Positions 17,374-25,410 of a DNA stretch of 64,000 nucleotides are shown here, piece after piece; position 1 is the stretch's first letter; each line of letters starts with the position of its first letter. The notes under the pieces are model-generated. The model ran no database searches and had not been told where the DNA came from. It worked only from the letters and a program-made list of their open reading frames with translations. Source of the stretch: Devosia sp. (GTDB taxonomy: Bacteria > Pseudomonadota > Alphaproteobacteria > Rhizobiales > Devosiaceae); the NCBI RefSeq assembly GCF_025809055.1, contig NZ_CP075529.1, forward strand, positions 1,984,001 to 2,048,000. The letters are read 5' to 3'. The translations under genes were made by a program, and so were the position numbers.

Positions 17374-19302
17374 TTGCCCGAAACGTCCAAGACACCCTTG
17401 CTCGACACCATAAGCAGCCCCGCCGATCTGCGGGCGCTACCGCGCGAGCAATTGCGGCAAGTGGCGGACGAGTTGCGCACCGAAACCATCGATGCGGTTT
17501 CAGTGACCGGCGGGCATCTGGGCGCTGGTCTCGGCGTAGTCGAACTGACCGTGGCGCTTCACGCCATCTTCGATACGCCCCACGATCGCATCATCTGGGA
17601 TGTCGGGCACCAGGCCTATCCCCACAAGATCCTCACCGGCCGCCGCGATCGCATCCGCACCCTGCGGCAGAAGGACGGGCTTTCCGGCTTCACCCGCCGC
17701 GCCGAAAGTGAATACGACCCGTTTGGCGCCGGTCATTCCTCGACCTCGATCTCGGCCGGGCTGGGCATGGCCGTTGCCAGCCAGCAGATGGATATCAAGC
17801 GCAATGTCATCGCCGTGATCGGCGACGGCGCCATGTCGGCAGGCATGGCCTATGAAGCCATGAACAATGCCGGCGCCATGGACGCGCGGCTCATCGTCAT
17901 TCTCAACGACAATGATATGTCCATTGCCCCGCCCACCGGGGCACTGCGCGCTTATCTGGCGCGCCTTGTCTCTGGCCCGGTCTATCGCGGCACGCGCGAA
18001 GCGGCCAAGGCCATGGTCTCCAAGCTCCCGCCCTTCCTGCATGAGCCGGCGCGCAAGACCGAGGAATTTGCCCGCTCCTTCTTCACCGGCGGCACCCTGT
18101 TCGAAGAGCTCGGCTTTTACTATGTCGGCCCCATCGACGGTCACAATCTCGACCACCTGCTGCCCATTCTCGAAAATGTCCGCGATGCCGGCGCCGGTCC
18201 CATCCTGGTCCATGCCGTCACCCGCAAGGGCAAGGGCTATGGCCCGGCAGAAAGTTCCGCCGACAAGTATCATGGCGTTTCCAAGTTCAACGTCATCACC
18301 GGCGCCCAGGCCAAGGCGCCCTCCAATGCGCCGTCCTATACCTCGGTCTTTGCCTCATCCCTGATCCAGGAAGCCGAGACCGATCCGCGCGTCGTCGCCG
18401 TGACGGCCGCCATGCCCTCCGGCACCGGCCTCGACAAGTTCGCCGAACTCTTCCCCACCCGCATCTTCGATGTCGGCATTGCCGAGCAGCACGCCGTGAC
18501 CTTCGCCGCCGGCATGGCCAGCGAAGGCATGAAGCCGTTCTGCGCCATCTATTCCACCTTCCTGCAGCGCGCCTATGACCAGGTGATCCACGACGTCGCC
18601 ATCCAGGGCCTGCCGGTGCGCTTCGCCATCGACCGCGCCGGCTATGTCGGCGCCGACGGCCCCACCCATGCGGGCAATTACGATAATGCCTATCTCGGTG
18701 CCATTCCCGGCATGGTGCAGATGGCCGCAGCCGATGAAGCCGAGCTGCGCCACATGGTGGCAACAGCGGCGGCTTACGAGCAGGGCCCGATCGCCTTCCG
18801 TTATCCGCGCGGCGACGGCATGGGCGTCGACCTGCCCGAACGCGGCCAGGTTCTGCCCATCGGCAAGGGCCGGATCCTGCGCCAAGGGGGCACCATCGCA
18901 CTGCTCTCCTACGGCACGCGGCTGGGCGAAGTGCTGGCCGCCGCCGACAAACTCGCGGCCCTGGGGTTCAACCCCACCATCGCCGATGCCCGGTTCATGA
19001 AGCCGCTCGACGAAGAGCTCATCGCCGACCTGGCCGGCCGGCACGACGTGCTCATCACCACCGAAGAAGGTGGGCTGGGCGGCTTCGGCAGTCACGTCGC
19101 CACCTTCCTCGCCAGCAATGGCTTGCTCGACGGCAAATTGCGCCTGCGCCCGCTGACCATCCCCGACCGCTTTGTCGAACATTCCAGCCAGACGGACATG
19201 TATGCCGATGCCGGTCTCGACCGCGCCGGCATCGTGCGAACGGCCCTCTCAGCCCTCGGCTACGACCAGGCCGCCATGACGGCGGCGCTGGCGAAAGTTT
19301 AG
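17374..19302 (+). CDS. dxs: 1-deoxy-D-xylulose-5-phosphate synthase
   Basis: 642 residues. DXS condenses pyruvate and glyceraldehyde 3-phosphate, the first step of the MEP isoprenoid pathway, using thiamine diphosphate. Visible are GGHLGAGLGVVELTVALH, DVGHQAYPHKILTGRRD, the ThDP motif GDGAMSAGMAYEAMNNAG, DVGIAEQHAVTFAAGMA with its catalytic Glu, and RFAIDRAGYVGADGPTHAG. The start is TTG 17374 with GGGG upstream; no ATG is suitably placed. It stands alone; a repeat follows. Confidence 0.97.
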   Translation: MPETSKTPLLDTISSPADLRALPREQLRQVADELRTETIDAVSVTGGHLGAGLGVVELTVALHAIFDTPHDRIIWDVGHQAYPHKILTGRRDRIRTLRQKDGLSGFTRRAESEYDPFGAGHSSTSISAGLGMAVASQQMDIKRNVIAVIGDGAMSAGMAYEAMNNAGAMDARLIVILNDNDMSIAPPTGALRAYLARLVSGPVYRGTREAAKAMVSKLPPFLHEPARKTEEFARSFFTGGTLFEELGFYYVGPIDGHNLDHLLPILENVRDAGAGPILVHAVTRKGKGYGPAESSADKYHGVSKFNVITGAQAKAPSNAPSYTSVFASSLIQEAETDPRVVAVTAAMPSGTGLDKFAELFPTRIFDVGIAEQHAVTFAAGMASEGMKPFCAIYSTFLQRAYDQVIHDVAIQGLPVRFAIDRAGYVGADGPTHAGNYDNAYLGAIPGMVQMAAADEAELRHMVATAAAYEQGPIAFRYPRGDGMGVDLPERGQVLPIGKGRILRQGGTIALLSYGTRLGEVLAAADKLAALGFNPTIADARFMKPLDEELIADLAGRHDVLITTEEGGLGGFGSHVATFLASNGLLDGKLRLRPLTIPDRFVEHSSQTDMYADAGLDRAGIVRTALSALGYDQAAMTAALAKV

Positions 19303-19336
19303 GCAACAGCCACCTGTGTCCCACCGAACGCGGTGT

Positions 19337-19474
19337 CCCCCTCTCCCCTTGAGGGAGAGGGTGGATCGGCCGCAGGCCGAGACGGGTGAGGGGTCCCGAC
19401 GCCACAGAGGCTCACTGCAGCCGGGAACCCCCTCATCCGCCCTTCGGGCACCTTCTCCCTCAAGGGGAGAAGGG
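19337..19474. repeat. Class A palindromic repeat, two copies in inverted orientation
   Basis: Copy one (19337-19394) begins CCCCCTCTCCCCTTGAGG and ends GGTGAGGGGT. Copy two (19427-19474) is the reverse complement form, ending in TCAAGGGGAGAAGGG. Each has a CTCCCC/GGGGAG-type hairpin plus a second small hairpin (GGCCGCAGGCC in copy one, GCCCTTCGGGC in copy two). It fills the gap between dxs and the convergent Lrp gene. Confidence 0.85.
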
Positions 19475-19481
19475 TAGGTGC

Positions 19482-19943
19482 TCACGCATAGTTCGTCGGC
19501 ACGCCGCGCGCCTGCTTGACCGTCTCCATCGAGATATAGGCCGACATGTCGAACAGCTCGATGCGGCTGACCAGCTGCTTATAAACCACGTCATAGTGCT
19601 CGACATTGGGCAGCACGATCTTGAGGATATAGTCGAAATTGCCGGTCAGGCGATGCACTTCGACGATCTCGGGAATGGCCCCGACCGCCGCGTGAAACTG
19701 CTCCAGCCAGCCGCTGGCATGGCTGCCGGTGCGCACGATGACGAAAACAGTTGTCGGCAATCCCATCAACCGGCGATCGAGTTCTGCGGTGATACGGGCG
19801 ATATGCCCCTCCTCGCGCAGCCGCGCCACGCGCCGCGAGCAGGCCGAGGGAGATAGCGCCACCGCCTCGGCCAGCACATTGATCGGAATATCGGCATCTG
19901 ACTGCAGGAGGCCCAGTATCTTCCGGTCACGCTCATCAAGCAT
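19482..19943 (-). CDS. Lrp/AsnC family transcriptional regulator
   Basis: 153 residues. The N-terminal winged HTH starts MLDERDRKILGLLQSDADI and continues PINVLAEAVALSPSACSRRV; the C-terminal RAM ligand-binding domain holds EIVEVHRLTGNFDYILKIV. The usual Lrp length is about 150. It is divergent from a racemase-family gene, 143 bp away, which is a probable target. The effector is probably an amino acid. Confidence 0.94.
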   Translation of the reverse strand: MLDERDRKILGLLQSDADIPINVLAEAVALSPSACSRRVARLREEGHIARITAELDRRLMGLPTTVFVIVRTGSHASGWLEQFHAAVGAIPEIVEVHRLTGNFDYILKIVLPNVEHYDVVYKQLVSRIELFDMSAYISMETVKQARGVPTNYA

Positions 19944-20086
19944 CGATTCTTTCCCCGTCTCCGCACGACATCCGCGCGATTTCCCCTAAACATGCATTCT
20001 TCGCGCGCCAACATCCAGCCTGCCGACCAAATCAGCGCACCAATTGCACGGGTTTGCCCGCACACTGGCGGCAATGGAGGACATGC

Positions 20087-20797
20087 ATGAAAACCATTGG
20101 CCTGATCGGCGGCATGAGCTGGGAATCCACCGCCACCTATTATCGTCTCATCAATGAACAGGTCCGGGACCGGCGCGGCGGCCTGCACTCGGCCGAGATC
20201 GCCCTGCGCTCGCTGGATTTCACCCGGGTCGTCGACCTTCAGAAAGCCGGGCGCTGGGACGAAGCCGGAGCCCTTTTGGGAGAGGCCGGCGCAGGACTTG
20301 CCCGTGCCGGCGCCGCCTGCATCCTCATCTGCACCAACACCATGCATCTGGTGGCTGCGCCCGTTGCAGCCATGGTGGGCGTACCGCTGATCGATATCAT
20401 CGATGAAACCGCCCGCAGCCTGAAGCTGGACGGCAGGCGCCGGCCGCTGCTGCTCGCCACCCGCTACACCATGGAGCATGGGTTTTACACCAGCCGCATG
20501 GCAGCCCTCGACATCGAGGTCATGGTGCCTGAGGCCGAAGATCGCCAGCGGGTGCACAATGTGATTTTCGACGAGCTCTGCCAGGGCCGGATTTGCGAGG
20601 AGGCCCGTGCCGACTATGGCGCCATCATCGCCCGGGCCCGCCGCGCCGGGGCCGATTCCGTTATCCTGGGCTGTACCGAGATTGGCCTATTGCTCGACGC
20701 CGGTGATCTGGCGCTGCCGGGCTATGACTCGACCACCATCCATGCCAGCGCGGCCGTGCGCTTTGCGCTCGACGAGCTCGAAAGTGCTGCCGCCTGA
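20087..20797 (+). CDS. Aspartate/glutamate racemase family protein (YgeA-like)
   Basis: 236 residues from ATG 20087, with GGAGG upstream. The family interconverts L- and D-amino acids with two Cys as acid-base pair; both are present, Cys82 in ILICTNTMH and Cys196 in VILGCTEIGLL. The N-terminus TIGLIGGMSWEST is the YgeA/RacX-type signature. Divergent Lrp suggests amino-acid-responsive control. The exact substrate is not determined by sequence. Confidence 0.93.
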   Translation: MKTIGLIGGMSWESTATYYRLINEQVRDRRGGLHSAEIALRSLDFTRVVDLQKAGRWDEAGALLGEAGAGLARAGAACILICTNTMHLVAAPVAAMVGVPLIDIIDETARSLKLDGRRRPLLLATRYTMEHGFYTSRMAALDIEVMVPEAEDRQRVHNVIFDELCQGRICEEARADYGAIIARARRAGADSVILGCTEIGLLLDAGDLALPGYDSTTIHASAAVRFALDELESAAA

Positions 20798-20911
20798 GCG
20801 GTACCGTCCCCGTTCGGCAGCATTTGCATCGCTTTTGCTGCGGGGGGCGTAACCAATGCTTCATGGTTTTGCCGCCCTGCTGATGCTTTCTGCTTTAGCA
20901 AGGCCAGTGAC

Positions 20912-21139
20912 GTGACAATCTCGGCAATTTCCATAGGCGCGACCGGCATGCAGCGCGCCAGCCAGCAGTTGGAACAGACGGCGGCGCGCGTCGCGCGAAG
21001 CGGTGTCGAAGGTGTTGAGGTCGATCTCTCGAGCGAGATGATCAACGCCCTTCAGGCCAAGAACGACTTCAAGGCCTCGGCCAAGGTGGTCGAGGTGTCG
21101 CGCGACATGTCCAAGGCTCTGCTCGACATCCTGGTCTAG
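20912..21139 (+). CDS. Orphan mini-protein resembling the C-terminal D0 helix of flagellar rod/hook proteins
   Basis: 75 residues from GTG 20912. The C-terminal half, DLSSEMINALQAKNDFKASAKVV followed by a Met-Ser-Lys-rich helix ending LLDIL, fits the D0 C-terminal pattern of FlgB/C/E/F/G rod and hook proteins, where an amphipathic helix packs in the axial core. The N-terminal half (AISIGATGMQRASQQLEQTAARVAR) resembles the paired N-terminal D0 helix. So it is a rod-like protein with nothing between the helices. No flagellar gene lies nearby. Confidence 0.75.
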   Translation: MTISAISIGATGMQRASQQLEQTAARVARSGVEGVEVDLSSEMINALQAKNDFKASAKVVEVSRDMSKALLDILV

Positions 21140-21142
21140 TTA

Positions 21143-21208
21143 GAGCGCTTTCAGGAAAAGTGGACACCACTTTTCTCCTCGGGCATCGACCCGGGGATCG
21201 AAAACGCG
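21143..21208. repeat. AAAAGTGG-type palindromic repeat, second copy
   Basis: GAGCGCTTTC, then GAAAAGTGG (21155-21163) paired with CCACTTTTC (21167-21175), an insertion containing CCTCGGGCATCGACCCGGGG, then GAAAACGCGGCC. Same element as at 2862, with an added hairpin between inner and outer arms. Confidence 0.8.
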
Positions 21209-21260
21209 GCCAGTCAAAGACTTCGAACCCCGCGGCGGCAGCGTGCCGCCCGCTAGCGCC

Positions 21261-21524
21261 TCAGCGCTCCGGCGGCGCTTCCACCATGCCCAGTGCAGAC
21301 ATGTAGAGCTCGAGCAGGGCTTCCTGCTCCATGCGCTCATTGGCATCCTGCTTGCGGATGGTCACGATCTTGCGCAGGATCTTGGTGTCGAAGCCATTGC
21401 CCTTGGCCTCGGCATAGATTTCCTTGATGTCGGCGGCGATGGCGGCCTTTTCTTCTTCCATCCGCTCGATGCGCTCGATAAAGGCGCGGAGCTGATCCTG
21501 TGCGACGCTGTCTTCTACCGCCAT
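21261..21524 (-). CDS. gapR: GapR family (DUF2312) DNA-binding protein
   Basis: 87 residues. The sequence AQDQLRAFIERIERMEEEK and KEIYAEAKGNGFDTKILRKI match DUF2312/GapR, the alphaproteobacterial nucleoid protein that clamps over-twisted AT-rich DNA ahead of replication and transcription forks. Start ATG 21524 (MAVEDSVAQDQLR) is where the family begins, with GAGGTGAG just upstream. Monocistronic. Confidence 0.95.
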   Translation of the reverse strand: MAVEDSVAQDQLRAFIERIERMEEEKAAIAADIKEIYAEAKGNGFDTKILRKIVTIRKQDANERMEQEALLELYMSALGMVEAPPER

Positions 21525-21786
21525 ACTCACCTCGTTCCGGTTGTCCGCAGCGCTCGGGGAGCGAGGATGCGGCCAGCCTTGCATGCAATTTCGATGCGCC
21601 CATCAACCTCAAGCCGCTGCCCGGTTCAACCCCTTTGTGGGTCAATCCACATCTGCCCGCCCTTCACGACAAATTGGCTGGCCCCGCCGCCAAACCGGCC
21701 GCGCATACCCGCATTTCCGACAAATGCGGGCTTTAGCCATTGACCAATCAGCCCGCTTCCGCTCAAACAGGATCACTTTTCCGCCC

Positions 21787-22350
21787 ATGTTTTCCGGCCC
21801 TTCCGTGCACAGCATCCGACTGACATCGACATTGCTGCTTGCGAGCATCGCCGCCCCGCTGGCCTTCGCCACCCCCGCTCAGGCCGATCTGCGCATCTGC
21901 AACGAGGGTGCCAACCTGATTTCGGTGGCTTTGGGCTACCGCGCCGAGCGCGGCTGGATGAGCGAAGGCTGGTGGCAGACCCCGCCGGGCGAGTGCCGCG
22001 TGCTCTACCAGGGCGATCTGCAGCGCCGCTTCTATTACCTGTTCGCGGTCGACGATATCGGCGGCGGCGCCTGGGATGGCGATGTGTTCATGTGCAGCCG
22101 CGACGAGACCTTCACCATATTCGGGGTTGAGGATTGTCTGGCACGCGGATATGAGCGAACCGGTTTCTTCGAGGTCGATACGCAGAACCGCACGGACTGG
22201 ACAGTCCAGCTCTCCGAGGATGCCGGTGCCCCCAGCATCGTCGGCCCGGATGCCGGCGACGACCTGGAAGACCCTGCCTTTCTGGTGGACCCCGAAACCG
22301 GGGCCATCGACGATGTTCCTGTGACGCCAGACAATACGGATACCCAATGA
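21787..22350 (+). CDS. Secreted DUF1036 domain protein
   Basis: 187 residues. A signal peptide runs to TPAQA, followed by the DUF1036 core: DLRICNEGANLISVALGYR, GWMSEGWWQTPPGECRVLY and conserved Cys in DVFMCSRDETFTIFGVEDCLARGY. The acidic C-terminus (DAGDDLEDPAFLVDPETG) looks disordered. Function unknown. Its TGA overlaps the pyk ATG (ATGA), so the two are translationally coupled. Confidence 0.92.
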   Translation: MFSGPSVHSIRLTSTLLLASIAAPLAFATPAQADLRICNEGANLISVALGYRAERGWMSEGWWQTPPGECRVLYQGDLQRRFYYLFAVDDIGGGAWDGDVFMCSRDETFTIFGVEDCLARGYERTGFFEVDTQNRTDWTVQLSEDAGAPSIVGPDAGDDLEDPAFLVDPETGAIDDVPVTPDNTDTQ

Positions 22351-23786
22351 GACGGATCAGACGCGCGAAGATCCTAGCCACCCTCGGGCCAGCGAGCCAT
22401 GAGGAGACCATGATCGAGGAGCTGGCCAAGGCCGGCGCCGATGTCTTCCGCATCAATATGAGTCATGCGAGCCACGAGGTACTGCACCAGACCGTCAAGC
22501 GCATCCGCAATGTCGAGGCGCGCCTCAAGCATCCGATCGGCATCCTGGCCGACCTGCAGGGCCCGAAGCTGCGTGTCTGGAAGTTCGCCGGTGGCGCGGT
22601 CAATCTGGTGGCCGGCCAGAAATTCGTGCTCGACAGCGACAACAACGACCAGGGCACGGCCGAACGGGTTTACCTGCCGCATCCCGAAATCATCGAAAAT
22701 GTCTCGGTCGGCGATCGGCTGTTGCTCGATGATGGCAAGCTGCAGCTCAAGGCCACCAAGGTCGGCGGCGGCGTCATCGAGACCGAAGTGGTCTATGGCG
22801 GCAAGCTCTCCGACAAGAAGGGCGTTTCCCTGCCCGATACGCTTCTGCCCACCGGCGCCCTGACCGAAAAGGACCACGCCGACCTGCTCGAAGCCCTCAA
22901 GGCCGAGGTCGACTGGGTCGCCCTCAGCTTTGTACAGCGCCCCGAGGATATCATCGATGTCCGCAAGATCGTCCAGGGCCGCGCCGGCGTCATGGCCAAG
23001 ATCGAAAAGCCGCAGGCCATCGAGCGGCTGGAAGAGATCGTCAAACTCTCCGACGCCATCATGGTGGCCCGTGGCGACCTGGGCGTTGAACTGCCGCTCG
23101 AGACGGTTCCGGGCCTGCAGAAACGCATGATCCGCATGTGCCGCCGCTACGGCAAGCCGGTGGTGGTTGCCACCCAGATGCTGGAATCGATGATCACCGC
23201 GCCGGTTCCCACCCGCGCCGAGGTCTCGGACGTGTCCATCGCCGTGTTCGAGGGCGCCGACGCGGTCATGCTCTCGGCCGAGAGCGCCTCGGGCCAGTAT
23301 CCGGTCGAAGCGGTCACGACCATGGCCAAGGTCGCCAGTGCCGTGGAGGGCGATTCCAACTATCGCAACATCATCCGCGCCGCCCAGACCGAGCCCGAGG
23401 CCACCGCCGCCGATGCCATCTCGGCGGCGACGCGCCAGGTTGCCGAAACCCTCGATCTGGCGGCCATCGTCACCTATACCGCCTCCGGCTCGACCGGCAT
23501 CCGCGCCGCTCGCGAGCGGCCGAGCAAGCCCATCATCGCGCTCTCGCCCAATCTGCGGACCATCCGCCGCCTGTCGGTGGTCTGGGGCATTCACTGCGTG
23601 CAGACCGAGGATGCGGTGAGCCTGGAAGACATGGTCGACCGCGCCTGTGTCATCGCCTACCAGGAGGGCATTGCCCGCCCCGGCGACCGCATCGCCATCA
23701 CCGCCGGCGTCCCCCTCGGAACCCCAGGCGCTACAAACATGCTGCGCATCGCCTTTGTCCGCCAGGACGGCGCCGGCTCGAACTGA
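22347..23786 (+). CDS. pyk: Pyruvate kinase
   Basis: 479 residues. Transfers phosphate from PEP to ADP at the end of glycolysis. Present are AKILATLGPAS, the substrate segment RINMSHAS, DLQGPKLRV, the cation/PEP motif VMAKIEKPQAIERLEEI and MVARGDLGVELPLETV, and a C-terminal regulatory domain. The ATG overlaps the stop of the DUF1036 gene by four bases, so expression is linked. A repeat follows the stop. Confidence 0.98.
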   Translation: MRRIRRAKILATLGPASHEETMIEELAKAGADVFRINMSHASHEVLHQTVKRIRNVEARLKHPIGILADLQGPKLRVWKFAGGAVNLVAGQKFVLDSDNNDQGTAERVYLPHPEIIENVSVGDRLLLDDGKLQLKATKVGGGVIETEVVYGGKLSDKKGVSLPDTLLPTGALTEKDHADLLEALKAEVDWVALSFVQRPEDIIDVRKIVQGRAGVMAKIEKPQAIERLEEIVKLSDAIMVARGDLGVELPLETVPGLQKRMIRMCRRYGKPVVVATQMLESMITAPVPTRAEVSDVSIAVFEGADAVMLSAESASGQYPVEAVTTMAKVASAVEGDSNYRNIIRAAQTEPEATAADAISAATRQVAETLDLAAIVTYTASGSTGIRAARERPSKPIIALSPNLRTIRRLSVVWGIHCVQTEDAVSLEDMVDRACVIAYQEGIARPGDRIAITAGVPLGTPGATNMLRIAFVRQDGAGSN

Positions 23787-23857
23787 GCCGGCCAGCTGAA
23801 GCGTTTTCAAAAGAGACGTGGATTTCCCAAATAGGGGTGAAGCAGCGAAACCCCTTC

Positions 23858-23908
23858 CCTTCTCCCCTCAGGGGAGAAGGTGGCGCGCAGCGCCGGATGA
23901 GGGGTTCA
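23858..23908. repeat. Class A palindromic repeat
   Basis: Perfect hairpin CCTTCTCCCC-TCA-GGGGAGAAGG (23858-23880), then TGGCGCGCAGCGCCGGATGA and GGGGTT. Same element as at 19337 and 32457. Confidence 0.85.
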
Positions 23909-23955
23909 CAACGGCGGTAGCCGCGGTGAACCGATCCACCCGCTCCAGCCCCCTT

Positions 23956-24023
23956 ACCTCCCCCTCGAAAGGGGGAGGTAGCGACGCTCGGCCCGCAGGG
24001 CCGTAGCAGAGCTAGGTGGGGGT
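23956..24023. repeat. Class C modular repeat, copy 1
   Basis: End hairpin ACCTCCCCC (23956-23964) with GGGGGAGGT (23971-23979), central hairpin CGGCCC-GCA-GGGCCG (23989-24003), then GAGCTAGGTGGGGGT. The ends resemble copies at 40521 and 52778; the central stem differs in each. Confidence 0.8.
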
Positions 24024-24118
24024 GCTTCCGGCCCCGGTTCGGCACAAAGCCTGCCCGCTCATGTTCCGCTCCGACCGCAGGATCGCCCGGCACAACCTCA
24101 GTTCTACCGCAATAGGTT

Positions 24119-24535
24119 TTAGGCCCGGCGGCTCCGGGCCTCCAGCAGGGTCTTGAGCGTCAACAGGTCGATGGTGATCCACTCGATCGTCGAGCGAAAA
24201 CTCTCCTCGCTCATGCCCGGACGCTGAGTGAAGGTGAACCGCAACTCCGTCCCTTCACCCTTGGCCAGCGACCGCATCGGCATCCACAACGGCTCTTCGC
24301 CCGGCGCGAACACGGCATGGTCGTGCATGCCGGCCTCCGGCGCCTCCTTGAGAAACCGGATATGCCGCAACCCGCCGAACCGCACCTGCGCCGACCAGTC
24401 GCCGTCCGGCAGCTGGCGGTAGCTGTCGGGGTCAACGGCAGCCCATTTGGCATAATTGCGCGGCTCATCGAGGAAACGCCGCACCTCGGTCAGGTCGGCG
24501 TCAATCTGCATGACGATGGTTTCGCTCAGCGGCAT
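24119..24535 (-). CDS. SRPBCC (START-like) family protein
   Basis: 138 residues. Start ATG 24535 gives MPLSETIVMQIDADLTEVRRFLDEPRNYAKW, the usual opening of polyketide-cyclase/SRPBCC proteins: a beta-strand, then a helix with a Tyr-Trp pair lining the cavity. It ends with a long C-terminal helix (IEWITIDLLTLKTLLEARS). Ligand unknown. The gene follows rpmJ on the same strand, but a strong terminator separates them. Confidence 0.8.
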   Translation of the reverse strand: MPLSETIVMQIDADLTEVRRFLDEPRNYAKWAAVDPDSYRQLPDGDWSAQVRFGGLRHIRFLKEAPEAGMHDHAVFAPGEEPLWMPMRSLAKGEGTELRFTFTQRPGMSEESFRSTIEWITIDLLTLKTLLEARSRRA

Positions 24536-24550
24536 GGTTTCCCCAGCTCC

Positions 24551-24586
24551 GAAAAAGACAGGGCCCGTATTGAATACGGGCCCTGT
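24551..24586 (-). terminator. Rho-independent terminator after rpmJ
   Basis: ACAGGGCCCGTAT/ATACGGGCCCTGT form a near-perfect long stem (24558-24586) with a tiny loop. Read on the minus strand it is followed by TCTTTTTC. It separates rpmJ from the SRPBCC gene. Confidence 0.92.
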
Positions 24587-24614
24587 CGAAACGGAACAAG
24601 TGGTGGCGTCAAGA

Positions 24615-24740
24615 TCAGCCCTGGCGGGCCTTGAAGCGCTTGTCCACCTTGTTGATGATGTACACACGCCCGCGACGACGGACGAGCTTGTTCGCGCGGT
24701 GGCGAGTCATCAACGCCTTCAGCGAGTTGCGGATCTTCAT
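24615..24740 (-). CDS. rpmJ: 50S ribosomal protein L36 (41-residue form)
   Basis: 41 residues: starts MKIRNSLKALMTRHRANKLV, continues RRRGRVYIINKVDKRFKARQG. This is the alternative L36 form of alphaproteobacteria, which lacks the zinc-binding Cys of classical L36. AAGGATTTGGAAAG upstream supplies the ribosome site. It has its own strong terminator. Confidence 0.97.
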   Translation of the reverse strand: MKIRNSLKALMTRHRANKLVRRRGRVYIINKVDKRFKARQG

Positions 24741-24766
24741 CTTTCCAAATCCTTAGTCAAACAAAA

Positions 24767-24783
24767 GGGGCGCCAAGGCGCCC
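24767..24783 (-). other. Hairpin in the rpmJ leader
   Basis: GGGCGCC-AA-GGCGCCC, followed on the minus strand by CTTTTG. It lies 27 bases before the rpmJ start; it could be a leader terminator or autoregulatory stem. Evidence is structural only. Confidence 0.45.
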
Positions 24784-24920
24784 GAAAACTGGGTTCGTCA
24801 TAGGGGAAATGGCACAGCCTGTCAACGCGCCCGAGCATCAGTTTTCCCCACTTCGGCATTAACCTGAGGGTGACACGCCAGGACTATCCTGATGCCAGGA
24901 GAACCCAGGACAGGCTCGCC

Positions 24921-25406
24921 ATGACCAATTCGCCATTGCCCATATCACAAGCCATCGTCATCGCCCCGCAGGCCAATATGGCGGCGCTGGTGGTCAGTAT
25001 GCTGCGCGTTCTGGGCTGCCAGAAGGTCAAGTCCGTCGACAGCGTCTCCCAGGCCCAGATTCTGCTGGACCGCACGGCATTCGACCTCATCGTGCTCGAC
25101 GATGGCTATGCGCGGCCCGATGCGCTCGACGTCGTGCGCCATGTCCGCGCGCAGCAGGAAGGTCTCAACCGCCAGGTGCCGATCATCATGATGGCCGGGG
25201 CTCCCGACGCCGCCAGGATTACCGCTGCGCGCGACGCAGGCGTCACCGAATTCCTGCGCAAGCCTTTTGCCGCCAACCACCTCAAGGCCCGGATCGACAG
25301 CATCACCACCAGCCCGCGCGGCTTTGTCGAAGGGAAGGCTTATTCCGGTCCCGACCGGCGCCGGCGGAACCTGGCGGTGGGGAACGCCGAGCGGCGTTCC
25401 TCCTGA
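24921..25406 (+). CDS. Single-domain response-regulator receiver protein
   Basis: 161 residues. A receiver fold is recognisable: the likely phospho-acceptor is in FDLIVLDDGY, Thr/Ala switch region in IIMMAGAPD, and conserved Lys in EFLRKPFAA. The first acidic pair is degenerate (IVIAPQANMA), so phosphorylation is uncertain. The C-terminus is a basic tail with YSGPDRRRR, a motif often seen at the end of alphaproteobacterial CheY-like proteins. No output domain and no kinase nearby. It converges on oppF. Confidence 0.88.
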   Translation: MTNSPLPISQAIVIAPQANMAALVVSMLRVLGCQKVKSVDSVSQAQILLDRTAFDLIVLDDGYARPDALDVVRHVRAQQEGLNRQVPIIMMAGAPDAARITAARDAGVTEFLRKPFAANHLKARIDSITTSPRGFVEGKAYSGPDRRRRNLAVGNAERRSS

Positions 25407-25410
25407 GCGG

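Larger units (their letters stand above)
23787..24118. other. 332-bp gap filled by three different repeats, no gene
   Basis: It holds a remnant of the AAAAGTGG element (AAGCGTTTTCAAAAG near 23800), a class A repeat (23858-23908) and a class C modular repeat (23956-24023). The remaining ~95 bp shows no coding potential or recognised motif. Confidence 0.75.
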
